Assembly (NCBI RefSeq): GCF_000014805.1
Contig: NC_008570.1
Span: 2,051,001 to 2,115,000, forward strand
Direction of reading: 5' to 3'
Source: Aeromonas hydrophila subsp. hydrophila ATCC 7966
GTDB lineage: Bacteria; Pseudomonadota; Gammaproteobacteria; Enterobacterales; Aeromonadaceae
Length of the DNA stretch: 64,000 nt
The notes under the pieces are model-generated. The model worked only from the letters and a program-made list of their open reading frames with translations, did not search any database and was not told the origin of the DNA. Both the position numbers and the translations under genes were made by a program. This document shows positions 44,863-55,126 of the stretch, one piece after another; the stretch's first letter is position 1; every line of letters begins with the position of its first letter.

Positions 44863-46074
44863 ATGAGAAGAGCAGTGATCACCGGTATCGGCGTCATCTC
44901 CAGTATCGGCAACAACAAGGAAGAAGTGCTGGCCTCCCTGAAAGCAGGCAAATCTGGCATCACCTATTCCGAGCAGTTCGAACAGTACAACCTGCGCAGC
45001 CGTGTCTGGGGTAACATCAAACTCGACCCGTCTGAACTGATCGACCGTAAAGTCATGCGTTTCATGGGCGATGCAGCGGCTTATGCCTATCTCTCCATGC
45101 AACAGGCCATCGAAGACGCCGGTTTGCCGGAAGAGATGGTGTCCAACGAGCGTTCCGGTATCGTGACCGGCTCCGGTGGCGCCTCCGGCAAGAACACCTC
45201 CGAGTCTGCGGATATCGCCCGCGAGAAGGGCGTCAAGCGTGTGGGCCCCTACATGGTGCCGCGCACCATGTCCTCCACCACCTCCGCCTGCCTGGCCACC
45301 CCGTTCAAGATCAAGGGTGTCAACTACACCATCAGCTCCGCCTGCGCCACCTCTGCCCACTGCATCGGTCACGCTCTGGAACTGATCCAGCTTGGCAAGC
45401 AGGACATCGTCTTCGCCGGCGGCGGCGAGGAGCTGGACTGGTCTTCCACCATCCAGTTCGATGCCATGGGCGCCCTGTCCACCAAGTACAACGACACCCC
45501 GGAAAAAGCCTCCCGTACCTATGATGCGGATCGCGACGGTTTCGTCATCTCCGGTGGCGGCGGCATCCTGGTGGTCGAGGAGCTGGAACACGCTCTGGCC
45601 CGTGGTGCCCACATCTATGCCGAGATCACCGGTTACGGTGCCACCTCCGATGGCTACGACATGGTCGCGCCGAGCGGTGAAGGCGCGGTGCGTTGCATGA
45701 AGATGGCGATGCAGGATGTCGGCAAGGTGGATTACATCAACACCCACGGTACTTCCACTCCGGTCGGTGACACCAAGGAGCTGGAAGCCATCCAGACGCT
45801 GTTTGGCAGCAATGCGCCCAAGCTCTCCGCCACCAAGGCCATGACCGGTCATGCCCTGGGTGCTGCCGGCGTGCACGAGGCCGTTTACTCCCTGCTGATG
45901 ATGGAACACGGCTTCATCGCCCCCAGCATCAACATCGAGACCCTGGACGAAAAGGCCGTGGGCCTGCCCATCGTGCGCGCGTACGAAGAGGCGGAGCTCA
46001 ATACCGTCATGTCCAACAGCTTCGGCTTCGGCGGGACCAACGCCTCCCTGGTGTTCAGCAAGTTCAAGGCTTGA
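44863..46074 (+). CDS. fabB: 3-oxoacyl-[acyl-carrier-protein] synthase I
   Basis: FabB (KAS I) elongates acyl-ACP and is essential for unsaturated fatty acid synthesis. The 403 aa enzyme has the catalytic cysteine in [10 protein letters not shown] (Cys161), the two histidines in [11 protein letters not shown] and [21 protein letters not shown] blocks, and the C-terminal [13 protein letters not shown] start at the ATG at 44863, giving the family N-terminus MRRAVITG; the frame is open to 44743, inside the mnmC promoter region. Codon use is strongly biased, as expected for high expression. Confidence 0.97.
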   Translation: MRRAVITGIGVISSIGNNKEEVLASLKAGKSGITYSEQFEQYNLRSRVWGNIKLDPSELIDRKVMRFMGDAAAYAYLSMQQAIEDAGLPEEMVSNERSGIVTGSGGASGKNTSESADIAREKGVKRVGPYMVPRTMSSTTSACLATPFKIKGVNYTISSACATSAHCIGHALELIQLGKQDIVFAGGGEELDWSSTIQFDAMGALSTKYNDTPEKASRTYDADRDGFVISGGGGILVVEELEHALARGAHIYAEITGYGATSDGYDMVAPSGEGAVRCMKMAMQDVGKVDYINTHGTSTPVGDTKELEAIQTLFGSNAPKLSATKAMTGHALGAAGVHEAVYSLLMMEHGFIAPSINIETLDEKAVGLPIVRAYEEAELNTVMSNSFGFGGTNASLVFSKFKA

Positions 46075-46092
46075 TGAGCCCACCATGAGTCG

Positions 46093-46120
46093 AAAAAAAG
46101 GCGCCGCAAGGCGCCTTTTT
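46093..46120. terminator. Bidirectional terminator between fabB and the GNAT gene
   Basis: AAAAAAAGGCGCC / GGCGCCTTTTT with loop GCAA lies between convergent genes. Confidence 0.93.
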
Positions 46121-46133
46121 CATTGGGTGATCG

Positions 46134-46628
46134 TCAGCCCCGTTGCGGCAGTGGCAGCCGCATGTAGGTCGCGCCCTCGCCATATTCGGTGAGGGACTTG
46201 CGGGTGCTGGCCGGCTGGAAGCCCTGCTTGCGCCAGAAGGCCGGCGCATCCTGCACCGCCACCAGACCGGCGTGCTCAAACCCTTCGTCTGTGGCAAACG
46301 CAAGGGCGGTGGCGAGCAGCCGCTGCCCTATGCCCTTGCCGCGGGCCTGCCGTGAGACGGCGAGATCGTGCAGATAGAACTCGTCATTGCCGGCCAGGCG
46401 CTGAATGGGGACGGAGAGGGGCGGGGGCTGGTGGGCACGCCAGGGGTGGCAGAGCAAATAGCCCAGCACCTGGCCCTGATGTTCGGCCACCCAGCAGCAG
46501 GCGGGGGCCAGTTCGGCCTTGTTGCTCATGACTTCGATGGGCTCAGGATCCAGCTGGTGATAACACTCGTCCTGAATGGCCATGATGGCGGGCCAGTCGT
46601 TGGCCCGGGTCGTGCGGATCTTGATCAT
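46134..46628 (-). CDS. GNAT-family N-acetyltransferase
   Basis: The 164 aa protein has the acetyl-CoA-binding core: FYLHDLAVSRQARGKGIGQRLL (motif A, with the R-x-x-G-x-G/A pattern), then AGLVAVQDAPAFWRKQGF (motif B). The substrate cannot be inferred. It is monocistronic, convergent with fabB. Confidence 0.85.
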   Translation of the reverse strand: MIKIRTTRANDWPAIMAIQDECYHQLDPEPIEVMSNKAELAPACCWVAEHQGQVLGYLLCHPWRAHQPPPLSVPIQRLAGNDEFYLHDLAVSRQARGKGIGQRLLATALAFATDEGFEHAGLVAVQDAPAFWRKQGFQPASTRKSLTEYGEGATYMRLPLPQRG

Positions 46629-46740
46629 AGTGGTAGGGCATGGCTGCCCGAAAACGCTGATTAAACAATGGATTCGTCAACCAGCGTACCAGAACCGGGT
46701 CATGAACTGAACAAGCATCTTCAAATGATGCCTGTCTTGA

Positions 46741-47067
46741 TCAGCGCGCCGCCTGTTTGCTGACGACCTTGATGAGCTGGTAGCGCAGGGAAGGGGCATC
46801 TGCCGGCACATCGGTGAGCCGCTGCTTGCTGATGGTCAGCTGATAGCGGTAGCCGGGCTCAAACTGAAAGCCTTCAATCTGCTGATAGAACAGGGTCCAG
46901 GGCTGCTGCTCGTCACTGCGCACCTGCATGCACTGCATGGGGCCGACGCCGACGCAGTGTACCAGCTGGCTGTTGACGTAGAGGGTCTCGCCTGCGCTTG
47001 GCGTGGGGGCGTTTTGACAGGCGCTGAGCAGCAGGGCGGCAGCGGCGCTGAGGAACAGTGGTCTCAT
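46741..47067 (-). CDS. DUF4377-domain lipoprotein
   Basis: The 108 aa product has a lipobox (LLLSACQ, Cys17) and the DUF4377 pattern HCVGVGPMQCMQVR, then WTLFYQQIEGFQFEPGYRYQLTI. DUF4377 proteins are small envelope proteins, sometimes fused to META/HslJ domains and linked to stress; the function is unknown. I start at 47067 behind AAGGAG; the frame is open to 47271 but overlaps gltA. It lies 94 bases beyond the gltA stop on the same strand. Confidence 0.82.
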   Translation of the reverse strand: MRPLFLSAAAALLLSACQNAPTPSAGETLYVNSQLVHCVGVGPMQCMQVRSDEQQPWTLFYQQIEGFQFEPGYRYQLTISKQRLTDVPADAPSLRYQLIKVVSKQAAR

Positions 47068-47112
47068 GATGAACTCCTTCGATGGAAAGGGGGGCATTAG
47101 AGCGGCAAATAA

Positions 47113-47135
47113 AAAGGCGGTCAATGACCGCCTTT
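47113..47135 (-). terminator. Terminator of gltA
   Basis: AAAGGCGGTCA / TGACCGCCTTT is a perfect 11-base stem on a one-base centre, with a short T-run on the minus strand, 27 bases after the gltA stop. Confidence 0.8.
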
Positions 47136-47161
47136 GTAACAAAAAATCTGAAACCCGTGAC

Positions 47162-48448
47162 TCAACGCTGGTCGAGCGGGGTGAACTCGCGCTGCGGCTG
47201 ACCGGTATAGAGCTGACGCGGACGGCCGATCTTCTGATCCGGATCCGAGTGCATTTCGTTCCAGTGGGCAATCCAGCCGATGGTACGGGAGATGGCGAAG
47301 ATCACGGTGAACATGGACATGGGGATGCCGATGGCCTTCATGATGATGCCGGAGTAGAAGTCCACGTTCGGGTAGAGCTTCTTCTCGATGAAGTAGGGGT
47401 CGGAGAGCGCGATGCGTTCCAGCTCCATGGCCACGTCCAGCAGCGGATCCTTGATCTGCAGCTCGGTCAGTACCTCGTGACAGGTTTCGCGCATCACGGT
47501 GGCACGGGGGTCGTGGTTCTTGTAGACCCGGTGGCCGAAGCCCATCAGACGGAACGGATCGTTCTTGTCCTTGGCCTTGGCGATGTATTCGGGAATGCGG
47601 TCAACGGAGCCGATCTCCTCGAGCATCTTGAGGCAGGCTTCGTTGGCACCGCCGTGGGCCGGTCCCCACAGGGAGGCGATCCCCGCGGCGATACAGGCAA
47701 ACGGGTTGGCGCCGGAGGAGCCGGCCAGACGCACGGTGGAGGTTGACGCGTTCTGCTCGTGGTCCGCATGCAGAGTGAAGATGCGATCCATGGCGCGTTC
47801 GACGATGGGGTTGACCTTGTACTCTTCGGTCGGCACGCCAAACATCATGTGCAGGAAGTTGCCGGCATAGGAGAGGGCGTTACGCGGCTGCATGAACGGC
47901 TGACCGATGGAGTACTTGTAGCACATGGCGGCCAGGGTCGGCATCTTGGAGAGCAGACGGAAGGCGCAGATCTCGCGGTGCTCTTCGTTGTTGATGTCGA
48001 GGGCATCGTGATAGAAGGCGGAGAGCGCACTGACCACGCCGCACATGACGGCCATGGGGTGGGCGTCGCGACGGAAGCCGCGGAAGAAGAAGGCAATCTG
48101 CTCGTGCACCATGGTGTGGCGGGTGACCAGACGTTCGAATTCCGTGTACTGCGCCTTGGTGGGTGCCTCGCCGTACAGCAGGATGTAGCAGACTTCCAGA
48201 TAGCTGGCCTGGGTGGCCAACTGGGCGATGGGGTAACCACGGTGCAGCAAGACACCCTGATCGCCATCTATGTACGTAATGGATGATTTGCAAGAACCGG
48301 TTGCCATAAAACCGGGGTCGAAGGTGAAGTACCCTTGCGCGCCCAGTTTTCTGACATCGATCACGTCGGGTCCGACAGTTCCTGACAGGATCGGGAGTTC
48401 TACCGGGTCTTTACCGGGCAGATGTAGGGTGGCTATCTTATCAGCCAT
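47162..48448 (-). CDS. gltA: Citrate synthase
   Basis: GltA condenses oxaloacetate and acetyl-CoA to citrate. The 428 aa protein is the long hexameric, NADH-sensitive gammaproteobacterial type, with an N-terminal extension and the catalytic blocks [45 protein letters not shown] and [14 protein letters not shown]. The ATG follows AGGAGACGTGCT. It is divergent from sdhC, as in E. coli. Confidence 0.97.
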   Translation of the reverse strand: MADKIATLHLPGKDPVELPILSGTVGPDVIDVRKLGAQGYFTFDPGFMATGSCKSSITYIDGDQGVLLHRGYPIAQLATQASYLEVCYILLYGEAPTKAQYTEFERLVTRHTMVHEQIAFFFRGFRRDAHPMAVMCGVVSALSAFYHDALDINNEEHREICAFRLLSKMPTLAAMCYKYSIGQPFMQPRNALSYAGNFLHMMFGVPTEEYKVNPIVERAMDRIFTLHADHEQNASTSTVRLAGSSGANPFACIAAGIASLWGPAHGGANEACLKMLEEIGSVDRIPEYIAKAKDKNDPFRLMGFGHRVYKNHDPRATVMRETCHEVLTELQIKDPLLDVAMELERIALSDPYFIEKKLYPNVDFYSGIIMKAIGIPMSMFTVIFAISRTIGWIAHWNEMHSDPDQKIGRPRQLYTGQPQREFTPLDQR

Positions 48449-48872
48449 AGCACGTCTCCTTTGCTCTTTTATAATTTGATTCCAGCTCTACTTTATTACG
48501 AGTTTGATGACGCTGGCAAAGGTTCTGACCCGTACCAGGGCGGCTGGAGCGCCTTATTTGAAACAGAGTTCAGGGCTGTTGTCAATTTTGCTGGATGATC
48601 ATTAATGATTTGTTAAATGAGTTGTGAGATCTGGTTTACGGTTTTGGGTTTTCTTTGTAGCTAATTGATTGTCATTGGTTAAGCCCGCCGATATACTGCG
48701 CCTCGTGGGTGATGGCTGTCGGTGTTTGAAACGCTTTCGCAAAGCTAGATGTGATATTGAAAATGTTATTTTTGGCTTTCCTGAGTTGTTTTGGTAACAA
48801 AAACCTAACAAATGCCACTCCATGCCCTCATAAGCGTGTAAAAACAATAACTAACGTGCTCAATGGAGCTGA
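48449..48872. promoter_or_regulatory. Divergent gltA-sdhC control region
   Basis: This 424-base AT-rich stretch is non-coding and must hold both TCA-cycle promoters. In E. coli the equivalent region binds ArcA and CRP. Here I see possible ArcA-like TGTTAAATGA (48611-48620) and CRP half-sites TGTGA at 48624-48628 and 48750-48754, none of them strong. No small ORF or RNA gene is supported. Confidence 0.55.
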
Positions 48873-49262
48873 GTGGGCAAAGCCGTGAAAAATAAACAGA
48901 GACCTGTAAACCTCGACCTACAGACGATCAGCTTTCCTGTCACCGCCATCGCTTCCATCTTGCATCGTGTCTCAGGGGTGATCACCTTTGTGGCGCTCTC
49001 AATCTTGCTGTGGATGCTTGGTACTTCACTCGCCTCTCCCGAAGGATTTGAGACTGTGGTGTCCATCATGGACAACTTTCTGGTCAAATTCGTGCTGTGG
49101 GGGATCCTGACTGCGCTGGCTTACCACATTGTGGGCGGACTGCGTCACCTGGTCATGGACATGGGCTATTGGGAAGAGCTGGAATCCGGTAATCAGAGTG
49201 CCCGTGTGGCCTTCGTGATCACCGCGGTTTTGGCGGTATTGGCGGGGGTACTGGTATGGTAA
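48873..49262 (+). CDS. sdhC: Succinate dehydrogenase cytochrome b556 subunit
   Basis: SdhC is one of two membrane anchors that bind haem b and ubiquinone in complex II. The 129 aa product has the conserved [26 protein letters not shown] start, three transmembrane helices, and the haem-ligand region [14 protein letters not shown] use the GTG at 48873, five bases after GGAG; another GTG at 48885 is in frame. It begins sdhCDAB-sucABCD and overlaps sdhD by seven bases. Confidence 0.95.
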   Translation: MGKAVKNKQRPVNLDLQTISFPVTAIASILHRVSGVITFVALSILLWMLGTSLASPEGFETVVSIMDNFLVKFVLWGILTALAYHIVGGLRHLVMDMGYWEELESGNQSARVAFVITAVLAVLAGVLVW

Positions 49263-49600
49263 CCAATTCTGCAACCTTCGGGCGCAGCGGCGTTCACGAT
49301 TACATCCTGATCCGCGCCACCGCCCTCATCATGACCTGTTATGTCCTCTACCTGGTGGGCTTTGTCGCGTTCAACGACATCAGCTACGAGGTGTGGACCG
49401 GCTTCTTCGCCAAAACCTTCACCAAGGTGTTCACCCTGTTGGCGCTGCTGTGCGTACTGATCCACGCCTGGATCGGTCTGTGGCAGGTGCTGACCGACTA
49501 TATCAAGCCGGTGGGGTTGCGCGGTGCGCTGCAATTTGCCCTGGTAGTGGTGCTGTTCGTCTACCTGATGACCGGCTTCGTTGTACTGTGGGGGGTGTAA
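49256..49600 (+). CDS. sdhD: Succinate dehydrogenase membrane anchor subunit
   Basis: SdhD is the second membrane anchor of complex II. The 114 aa product has three transmembrane helices, the conserved [16 protein letters not shown] start, and [18 protein letters not shown], which carries the quinone-site residues. It overlaps sdhC by seven bases and ends one base before sdhA. Confidence 0.95.
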   Translation: MVTNSATFGRSGVHDYILIRATALIMTCYVLYLVGFVAFNDISYEVWTGFFAKTFTKVFTLLALLCVLIHAWIGLWQVLTDYIKPVGLRGALQFALVVVLFVYLMTGFVVLWGV

Positions 49601-49601
49601 G

Positions 49602-51368
49602 GTGACTATTCCAACTCGTGAATTTGATGCGGTGGTGATCGGTGCCGGTGGCGCCGGCATGCGCGCCGCGCTGCAGATTGCCCAATCCGGCAAGAGCTGC
49701 GCTCTGTTATCCAAGGTATTCCCGACCCGTTCTCACACGGTTTCTGCCCAGGGCGGGATCACGGTTGCGCTGGGCAATGCCCACGACGACAACTGGCAGT
49801 GGCACATGTACGACACCGTCAAGGGCTCCGATTACATCGGTGATCAGGAAGCCATTGAATACATGTGCAAGACCGGCCCCGAGGCCGTCTATGAACTGGA
49901 GAACATGGGTCTGCCCTTCTCCCGCTTCGACAACGGCACCGTCTATCAGCGTCCGTTTGGCGGCCAGTCCAAGAATTTCGGTGGCGAGCAGGCGGCCCGT
50001 ACCGCGGCGGCAGCCGACCGTACCGGCCACGCCCTGTTGCACACCCTCTATCAGCAGAACGTCAAGAACAAGACCACCGTCTTCTCCGAGTGGTATGCGC
50101 TGGATCTGGTGAAGAACCAGGACGGTCACATCGTTGGCTGTACCGCCATCGACATGGAGAGCGGTGAAGTCGTCTACTTCAAGGCCAAGGCCACCGTACT
50201 GGCCACCGGCGGCGCCGGTCGCATCTACCAGTCCACCACCAACGCCCACATCAACACCGGTGATGGCGTCGGCATGGCGCTGCGCGCCGGGGTCGGCGTG
50301 CAGGACATGGAGTTCTGGCAGTTCCACCCGACCGGCATCGCCGGGGCAGGGGTGCTGGTGACCGAAGGGTGCCGCGGTGAAGGCGGCTACCTGCTCAATA
50401 AAGACGGCGAGCGCTTCATGGAGCGTTATGCGCCGAACGCCAAGGATCTGGCCGGTCGCGACGTGGTGGCCCGTTCCATCATGATCGAGATCCGCGAAGG
50501 TCGCGGCTGTGACGGTCCCTGGGGCCCGCACATCAAGCTCAAGCTGGATCACCTCGGCAAAGAGGTGCTGGAATCCCGTCTGCCGGGCATCTGCGAGCTC
50601 TCTCGCACTTTCGCCCACGTAGATCCGGTCAAGGAACCCATCCCCATCATTCCGACCTGCCACTACATGATGGGCGGCGTGCCGACCAACGTGAACGGCC
50701 AGTGCCTGACCCAGGACAAGGACGGCAACGACGTGCCGGTGGTCGGTCTGTTTGCGGTGGGCGAAATCGCCTGCGTCTCGGTGCACGGTGCCAACCGTCT
50801 GGGTGGCAACTCGCTGCTGGATCTGGTGGTATTTGGCCGCGCCGCCGGCATGCACCTGGTCAACACCCTGAGCGAGATGGAGCACGGCCGCGCCGCCTCC
50901 GACGCCGATATCGACGCCGCACTGTCCCGCTTCAACCGCTGGGAAAATTGCCGTGACGGTGAAGATCCGGTGCAGATCCGCAAGGACCTGCAGCGCTGCA
51001 TGCAGAACAACTTCTCCGTATTCCGGGAAGGCGATGCCATGGCCGAAGGGCTGGCCGAGCTGAAACTCATCCGCGAGCGCCTCAAGAACGCCCGTCTGGA
51101 CGACACCTCCAAGGAGTTCAACACCCAGCGCATCGAGTGCCTGGAGCTGGACAACCTGATGGAGACGGCCTATGCCACCGCGGTGGCTGCCAACTTCCGT
51201 ACCGAGAGCCGGGGCGCCCACAGCCGCTTCGATTTCCCGGAGCGTGACGATGAAAGCTGGCTGTGCCACAGCCTCTATCATCCGGACACCGAGTCCATGA
51301 CCCGTCGCGCTGTCAACATGTCACCCAAGACCCGTGAGGCGTTCCCGCCCAAGGTCCGGACTTACTGA
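49602..51368 (+). CDS. sdhA: Succinate dehydrogenase flavoprotein subunit
   Basis: SdhA oxidises succinate to fumarate with covalent FAD. The 588 aa protein equals the E. coli length. It shows the FAD Rossmann motif [14 protein letters not shown], the flavin-linking histidine in [11 protein letters not shown], the active-site [22 protein letters not shown], and [23 protein letters not shown] start at the GTG at 49602, behind GGGGG; the frame is open to an ATG at 49581 inside sdhD. Confidence 0.97.
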   Translation: MTIPTREFDAVVIGAGGAGMRAALQIAQSGKSCALLSKVFPTRSHTVSAQGGITVALGNAHDDNWQWHMYDTVKGSDYIGDQEAIEYMCKTGPEAVYELENMGLPFSRFDNGTVYQRPFGGQSKNFGGEQAARTAAAADRTGHALLHTLYQQNVKNKTTVFSEWYALDLVKNQDGHIVGCTAIDMESGEVVYFKAKATVLATGGAGRIYQSTTNAHINTGDGVGMALRAGVGVQDMEFWQFHPTGIAGAGVLVTEGCRGEGGYLLNKDGERFMERYAPNAKDLAGRDVVARSIMIEIREGRGCDGPWGPHIKLKLDHLGKEVLESRLPGICELSRTFAHVDPVKEPIPIIPTCHYMMGGVPTNVNGQCLTQDKDGNDVPVVGLFAVGEIACVSVHGANRLGGNSLLDLVVFGRAAGMHLVNTLSEMEHGRAASDADIDAALSRFNRWENCRDGEDPVQIRKDLQRCMQNNFSVFREGDAMAEGLAELKLIRERLKNARLDDTSKEFNTQRIECLELDNLMETAYATAVAANFRTESRGAHSRFDFPERDDESWLCHSLYHPDTESMTRRAVNMSPKTREAFPPKVRTY

Positions 51369-51384
51369 TTGCGGAGCTAGCCCT

Positions 51385-52101
51385 ATGAACGTCACATTCT
51401 CTGTCTACAGATACAATCCGGATGTTGATAACGTCCCCCATATGAAGGAATATCGTCTTGATATTCCTGAAGGTTCCGACATGATGGTGCTCGACGCACT
51501 GATCCAGCTCAAAGAGCTGGATCCCACGCTCGCCTTCCGCCGCTCTTGCCGCGAAGGGGTCTGTGGATCTGACGGTCTCAACATGAATGGCAAGAACGGT
51601 CTTGCCTGCATCACCCCGCTCTCCGATCTGCTGAAGAAGGGCAATAACGTCGTTATCCGCCCCTTGCCAGGCCTGCCGGTGATCCGTGATCTGGTGATCG
51701 ACATGACCCAGTTCTACACCCAGTGGGAGAAGGTCAAACCCTTCCTCATCAACGACGAAAAATTGCCGCCCGTGCGTGAGCACCTGCAATCCCCCGAAGA
51801 GCGCGCCAAGCTGGATGGCCTGTACGAGTGTATTCTCTGTGCCTGCTGCTCCACCTCTTGCCCCTCCTTCTGGTGGAACCCGGACAAGTTCATCGGCCCG
51901 GCCGGTCTGCTCGCCGCCTATCGCTGGCTGGCGGACAGCCGCGATACCGCGGCTACCGATCGACTGGGTAATCTGGATGACGCCTTCAGCGTGTTCCGTT
52001 GCCACGGCATCATGAACTGCGTGAACGTCTGTCCCAAGGGCTTGAACCCGACCAAGGCCATCGGTCAGATCAAGTCGATGCTGCTCAATCGGGCTGTTTA
52101 G
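51385..52101 (+). CDS. sdhB: Succinate dehydrogenase iron-sulfur subunit
   Basis: SdhB carries electrons from FAD to quinone through three iron-sulfur clusters. The 238 aa product shows the [2Fe-2S] ligands in CREGVCGSDG and later NGLAC, and the [4Fe-4S]/[3Fe-4S] ligands in CILCACCSTSCP and CVNVCPKGLNP. I start at the ATG at 51385, which gives MNVTFSVYRYNP. It follows sdhA by 16 bases. Confidence 0.97.
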   Translation: MNVTFSVYRYNPDVDNVPHMKEYRLDIPEGSDMMVLDALIQLKELDPTLAFRRSCREGVCGSDGLNMNGKNGLACITPLSDLLKKGNNVVIRPLPGLPVIRDLVIDMTQFYTQWEKVKPFLINDEKLPPVREHLQSPEERAKLDGLYECILCACCSTSCPSFWWNPDKFIGPAGLLAAYRWLADSRDTAATDRLGNLDDAFSVFRCHGIMNCVNVCPKGLNPTKAIGQIKSMLLNRAV

Positions 52102-52141
52102 TATCAGGGCCAGGGCGTCACGCGCCAGGCCCGACCTCTGG

Positions 52142-52173
52142 ATAGCCATCCGTCACCATGGCTGGATGGCTAT
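52142..52173 (+). other. Hairpin between sdhB and sucA
   Basis: ATAGCCATCC / GGATGGCTAT is a perfect ten-base stem with a 12-base loop, followed by TTTAAA. It could cause partial termination or mark an mRNA processing point between the sdh and suc parts. Confidence 0.55.
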
Positions 52174-52223
52174 TTAAACCCTACAAGCTGCGCTGCAGTG
52201 AACAAGATGTACAAGGGATAGAA

Positions 52224-55034
52224 ATGCATAACGGCGTGATGAAGGCCTGGTTGGAGTCATCTCACCTGGCTGGTGCGAATGCAAGCTATATTGAGGATTT
52301 GTACGAATCCTTCCTGGAAGACCCCGAGTCCGTAGCCGAAGAGTGGCGCAGCCTGTTTAGCTCGCTGCCCCAGGTCAATGGCCATGCGATAGAACAACCT
52401 CACTCCCGAGTCCGCGATTATTTCCGTCGCCTGGCCAAGGATCCCTCCCGCTACAGTGCCCCCGTCTCCGATCCGCAAGTGGATGCCAAGCAGGTGCGGG
52501 TATTGCAGCTGATCAACGCCTTCCGCTTCCGTGGCCATCAAAACGCCAACTTGGATCCGCTCGGCCTCTGGGCGCGTGAAACCGTTGCCGAACTGGATCC
52601 TGCGTTTCACAACCTGCAGGGCGCAGACATGGAGGCCACCTTCAACGTGGGCTCCTACGCCATCGGTCGCGAGACCATGGTGCTCTCCGATCTGTATGCC
52701 TCGCTGAAGAAAACCTACTGCGGCAGCATCGGCGCCGACTACATGCACCTCACCTCCACCGAGGAGAAGCGCTGGCTGCAACAGCGTCTCGAATCCATCG
52801 AAGGGACGGGCAGCTACACCCTGGAAGAGAAGACCCGCTTCCTCGAGAGCCTGACCGCCGCCGAAGGGCTGGAAAAATACCTGGGCGCCAAGTTCCCGGG
52901 GGCCAAGCGTTTCTCCCTGGAAGGGGGCGATGCCATGGTGCCCATGCTCAAAGAGCTTATTCGCCGCGCCGGTGAGCAGGGCTGCAAAGAGGCCGTCATC
53001 GGCATGGCCCACCGCGGCCGTCTCAACGTGCTGATCAACGTGCTGGGCAAACGCGCCCAGGACCTGTTCGACGAGTTTGCCGGCAAACACGGCGAATCCT
53101 GGGGCACGGGTGACGTGAAGTACCACATGGGCTTCTCGTCCGACTTCGCCACCCCGGGCGGCAACGTCCACCTGGCACTCGCCTTCAACCCGTCTCACCT
53201 CGAGATCGTCAACCCCGTGGTCATCGGCTCGGTGCGTGCCCGCATGGACCGCCGCGGTGACAAGGACGGCTCGACCGTACTGCCCATCACCATTCACGGT
53301 GACTCGGCCATGTCCGGTCAGGGCGTGGTGGCCGAGACCTTCAACATGTCCCAGACCCGTGCCTATGGCGTGGGCGGGACGGTGCGCATCGTCATCAACA
53401 ATCAGGTGGGTTTCACCACCTCTTACCATCGTGATCTGCGTTCCACCGAATATTGCACCGACATCGCCAAGGCGGTACAGGCGCCGGTGCTGCACGTCAA
53501 CGGGGATGATCCGGAAGCCGTGGTGCTGGTGACCCAGATTGCACTGGATTACCGCAATACCTTCAAACGCGACGTGGTGATCGAGCTGGTCTGCTACCGT
53601 CGCCACGGTCACAACGAGGCCGACGAGCCGAGTGCGACCCAGCCGCTGATGTACCAGAAGATCAAACAGCACCCGACCCCGCGCAAGATCTACGCCGACC
53701 AGTTGGTGGCGGAAGGCAGCATCAGTCAGGAGCTGGCCACTACCCTGGTCAACGAATATCGCGAGACCCTGGATCGCGGTGAGCGGGTGAGCAAGGAGTG
53801 GCGTCCGATGGAACTGCACTCCGTCGACTGGACCCCTTATCTGGGCCACGACTGGGCCATGGCTTATGACAGCACTGTGTCGATGGATCATCTGAAGTCC
53901 CTCGGCGAGCGCATCAGTCAGTACCCGGCCACCCACGTGCTGCAGCGCCAGGTCGAGAAGATCTATGAAGACCGTCGCCTGATGGCCGCTGGCGAGAAGC
54001 TGCTGGACTGGGGCTTTGCCGAGACCCTGGCCTACGCCACCCTGGTGGACAAGGGCTCGCGCATCCGCTTCACCGGTGAAGACTCCGGCCGTGGCACCTT
54101 CTTCCACCGCCACGCCGTGCTGCACAGCCAGACCGATGCCAGCACCTACACCCCGCTGTGCAACCTGCACGACGAGCAGGGCCCGTTCGAGGTGTACGAC
54201 TCCGTGCTGACCGAGAACGCGGTATTGGCGTTTGAATATGGCTACGCCAGCGCCGAGCCGGCCGGCCTCACCATCTGGGAAGCCCAGTTCGGTGACTTCG
54301 CCAACTGTGCTCAGGTGGTGGTGGATCAGTTCCTCTCCTCTGGCGAGCAGAAGTGGGGCCGGATGTGCGGCCTGACCATGCTGCTGCCGCACGGCTACGA
54401 AGGGCAGGGCCCGGAGCACTCCTCCGCCCGTCTGGAGCGCTATCTGCAGATGTGTGCCCAGCACAACATGCAGGTGTGCGTCCCGTCCACCCCGGCGCAG
54501 GTGTTCCACATGCTGCGCCGCCAGGTGGTGCGTCCGATGCGCCGTCCGCTCATCGTGATGACGCCCAAATCCCTGCTGCGCCACCCGCTGGCGGTGAGCA
54601 AGCTCGAAGAGCTGGCCGAAGGCACCTTCCAGAACGCCATCGGCGAGATCGATGCGCTGGATCCGAAGGGCGTCAAGCGCGTGGTGTTCTGCTCCGGCAA
54701 GGTCTACTACGACCTGCTCGATGCCCGTCGCAAGGCCGAGCAGCAAGATGTGGCGCTGGTGCGAATTGAGCAGCTCTACCCCTTCCCGGAAGAGGAAGTG
54801 CGCGCCATCCTGGCCGACTACAGCCATGTCACCGACTTCGTCTGGTGTCAGGAAGAGCCGCAGAACCAGGGCGCCTGGTACTGCACCCGTCATCACTACG
54901 ACAGCGTGCTGCCAAGCCATGCCCGTCTGCGTTATGCCGGTCGCCCGGCGTCGGCCTCACCGGCCGTCGGTTACATGTCAGTCCACGCCAAGCAGCAAAA
55001 AGCCCTGGTGGAAGACGCGCTGACCCTGGAATAA
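52224..55034 (+). CDS. sucA: 2-oxoglutarate dehydrogenase E1 component
   Basis: SucA decarboxylates 2-oxoglutarate with thiamine diphosphate in the OGDH complex. The 936 aa protein has the N-terminal segment that binds E2 (MKAWLESSHLAGANASYIEDLY), RDYFRRLAKD, the substrate site IGMAHRGRLNVL, the ThDP-binding HGDSAMSGQGVVAETFNMS to NNQVGFTT, and the C-terminal transketolase half with PHGYEGQGPEHSSAR. I start at the ATG at 52224, behind AAGGGA; the frame is open to 52158 in the intergenic hairpin. Confidence 0.97.
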   Translation: MHNGVMKAWLESSHLAGANASYIEDLYESFLEDPESVAEEWRSLFSSLPQVNGHAIEQPHSRVRDYFRRLAKDPSRYSAPVSDPQVDAKQVRVLQLINAFRFRGHQNANLDPLGLWARETVAELDPAFHNLQGADMEATFNVGSYAIGRETMVLSDLYASLKKTYCGSIGADYMHLTSTEEKRWLQQRLESIEGTGSYTLEEKTRFLESLTAAEGLEKYLGAKFPGAKRFSLEGGDAMVPMLKELIRRAGEQGCKEAVIGMAHRGRLNVLINVLGKRAQDLFDEFAGKHGESWGTGDVKYHMGFSSDFATPGGNVHLALAFNPSHLEIVNPVVIGSVRARMDRRGDKDGSTVLPITIHGDSAMSGQGVVAETFNMSQTRAYGVGGTVRIVINNQVGFTTSYHRDLRSTEYCTDIAKAVQAPVLHVNGDDPEAVVLVTQIALDYRNTFKRDVVIELVCYRRHGHNEADEPSATQPLMYQKIKQHPTPRKIYADQLVAEGSISQELATTLVNEYRETLDRGERVSKEWRPMELHSVDWTPYLGHDWAMAYDSTVSMDHLKSLGERISQYPATHVLQRQVEKIYEDRRLMAAGEKLLDWGFAETLAYATLVDKGSRIRFTGEDSGRGTFFHRHAVLHSQTDASTYTPLCNLHDEQGPFEVYDSVLTENAVLAFEYGYASAEPAGLTIWEAQFGDFANCAQVVVDQFLSSGEQKWGRMCGLTMLLPHGYEGQGPEHSSARLERYLQMCAQHNMQVCVPSTPAQVFHMLRRQVVRPMRRPLIVMTPKSLLRHPLAVSKLEELAEGTFQNAIGEIDALDPKGVKRVVFCSGKVYYDLLDARRKAEQQDVALVRIEQLYPFPEEEVRAILADYSHVTDFVWCQEEPQNQGAWYCTRHHYDSVLPSHARLRYAGRPASASPAVGYMSVHAKQQKALVEDALTLE

Positions 55035-55047
55035 ACCCGTTGCGAAG

Positions 55048-55077
55048 GAGAGGGCACGCCGCTGCGTCGACCCTCTC
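55048..55077 (+). other. Hairpin between sucA and sucB
   Basis: GAGAGGG / CCCTCTC pair across a 16-base loop in the 92-base sucA-sucB gap. A role as attenuator or processing site is possible. Confidence 0.45.
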
Positions 55078-55126
55078 TGACTCTGGAACAAGCCTGCTGG
55101 CCAAGAAGTAACAAGGAACTGATTAG

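Noticed and set aside
52257..54920. 887-codon open frame antisense to sucA
   Set aside because: It is a reverse-frame shadow of a highly biased, certain gene; no domain or start signal.
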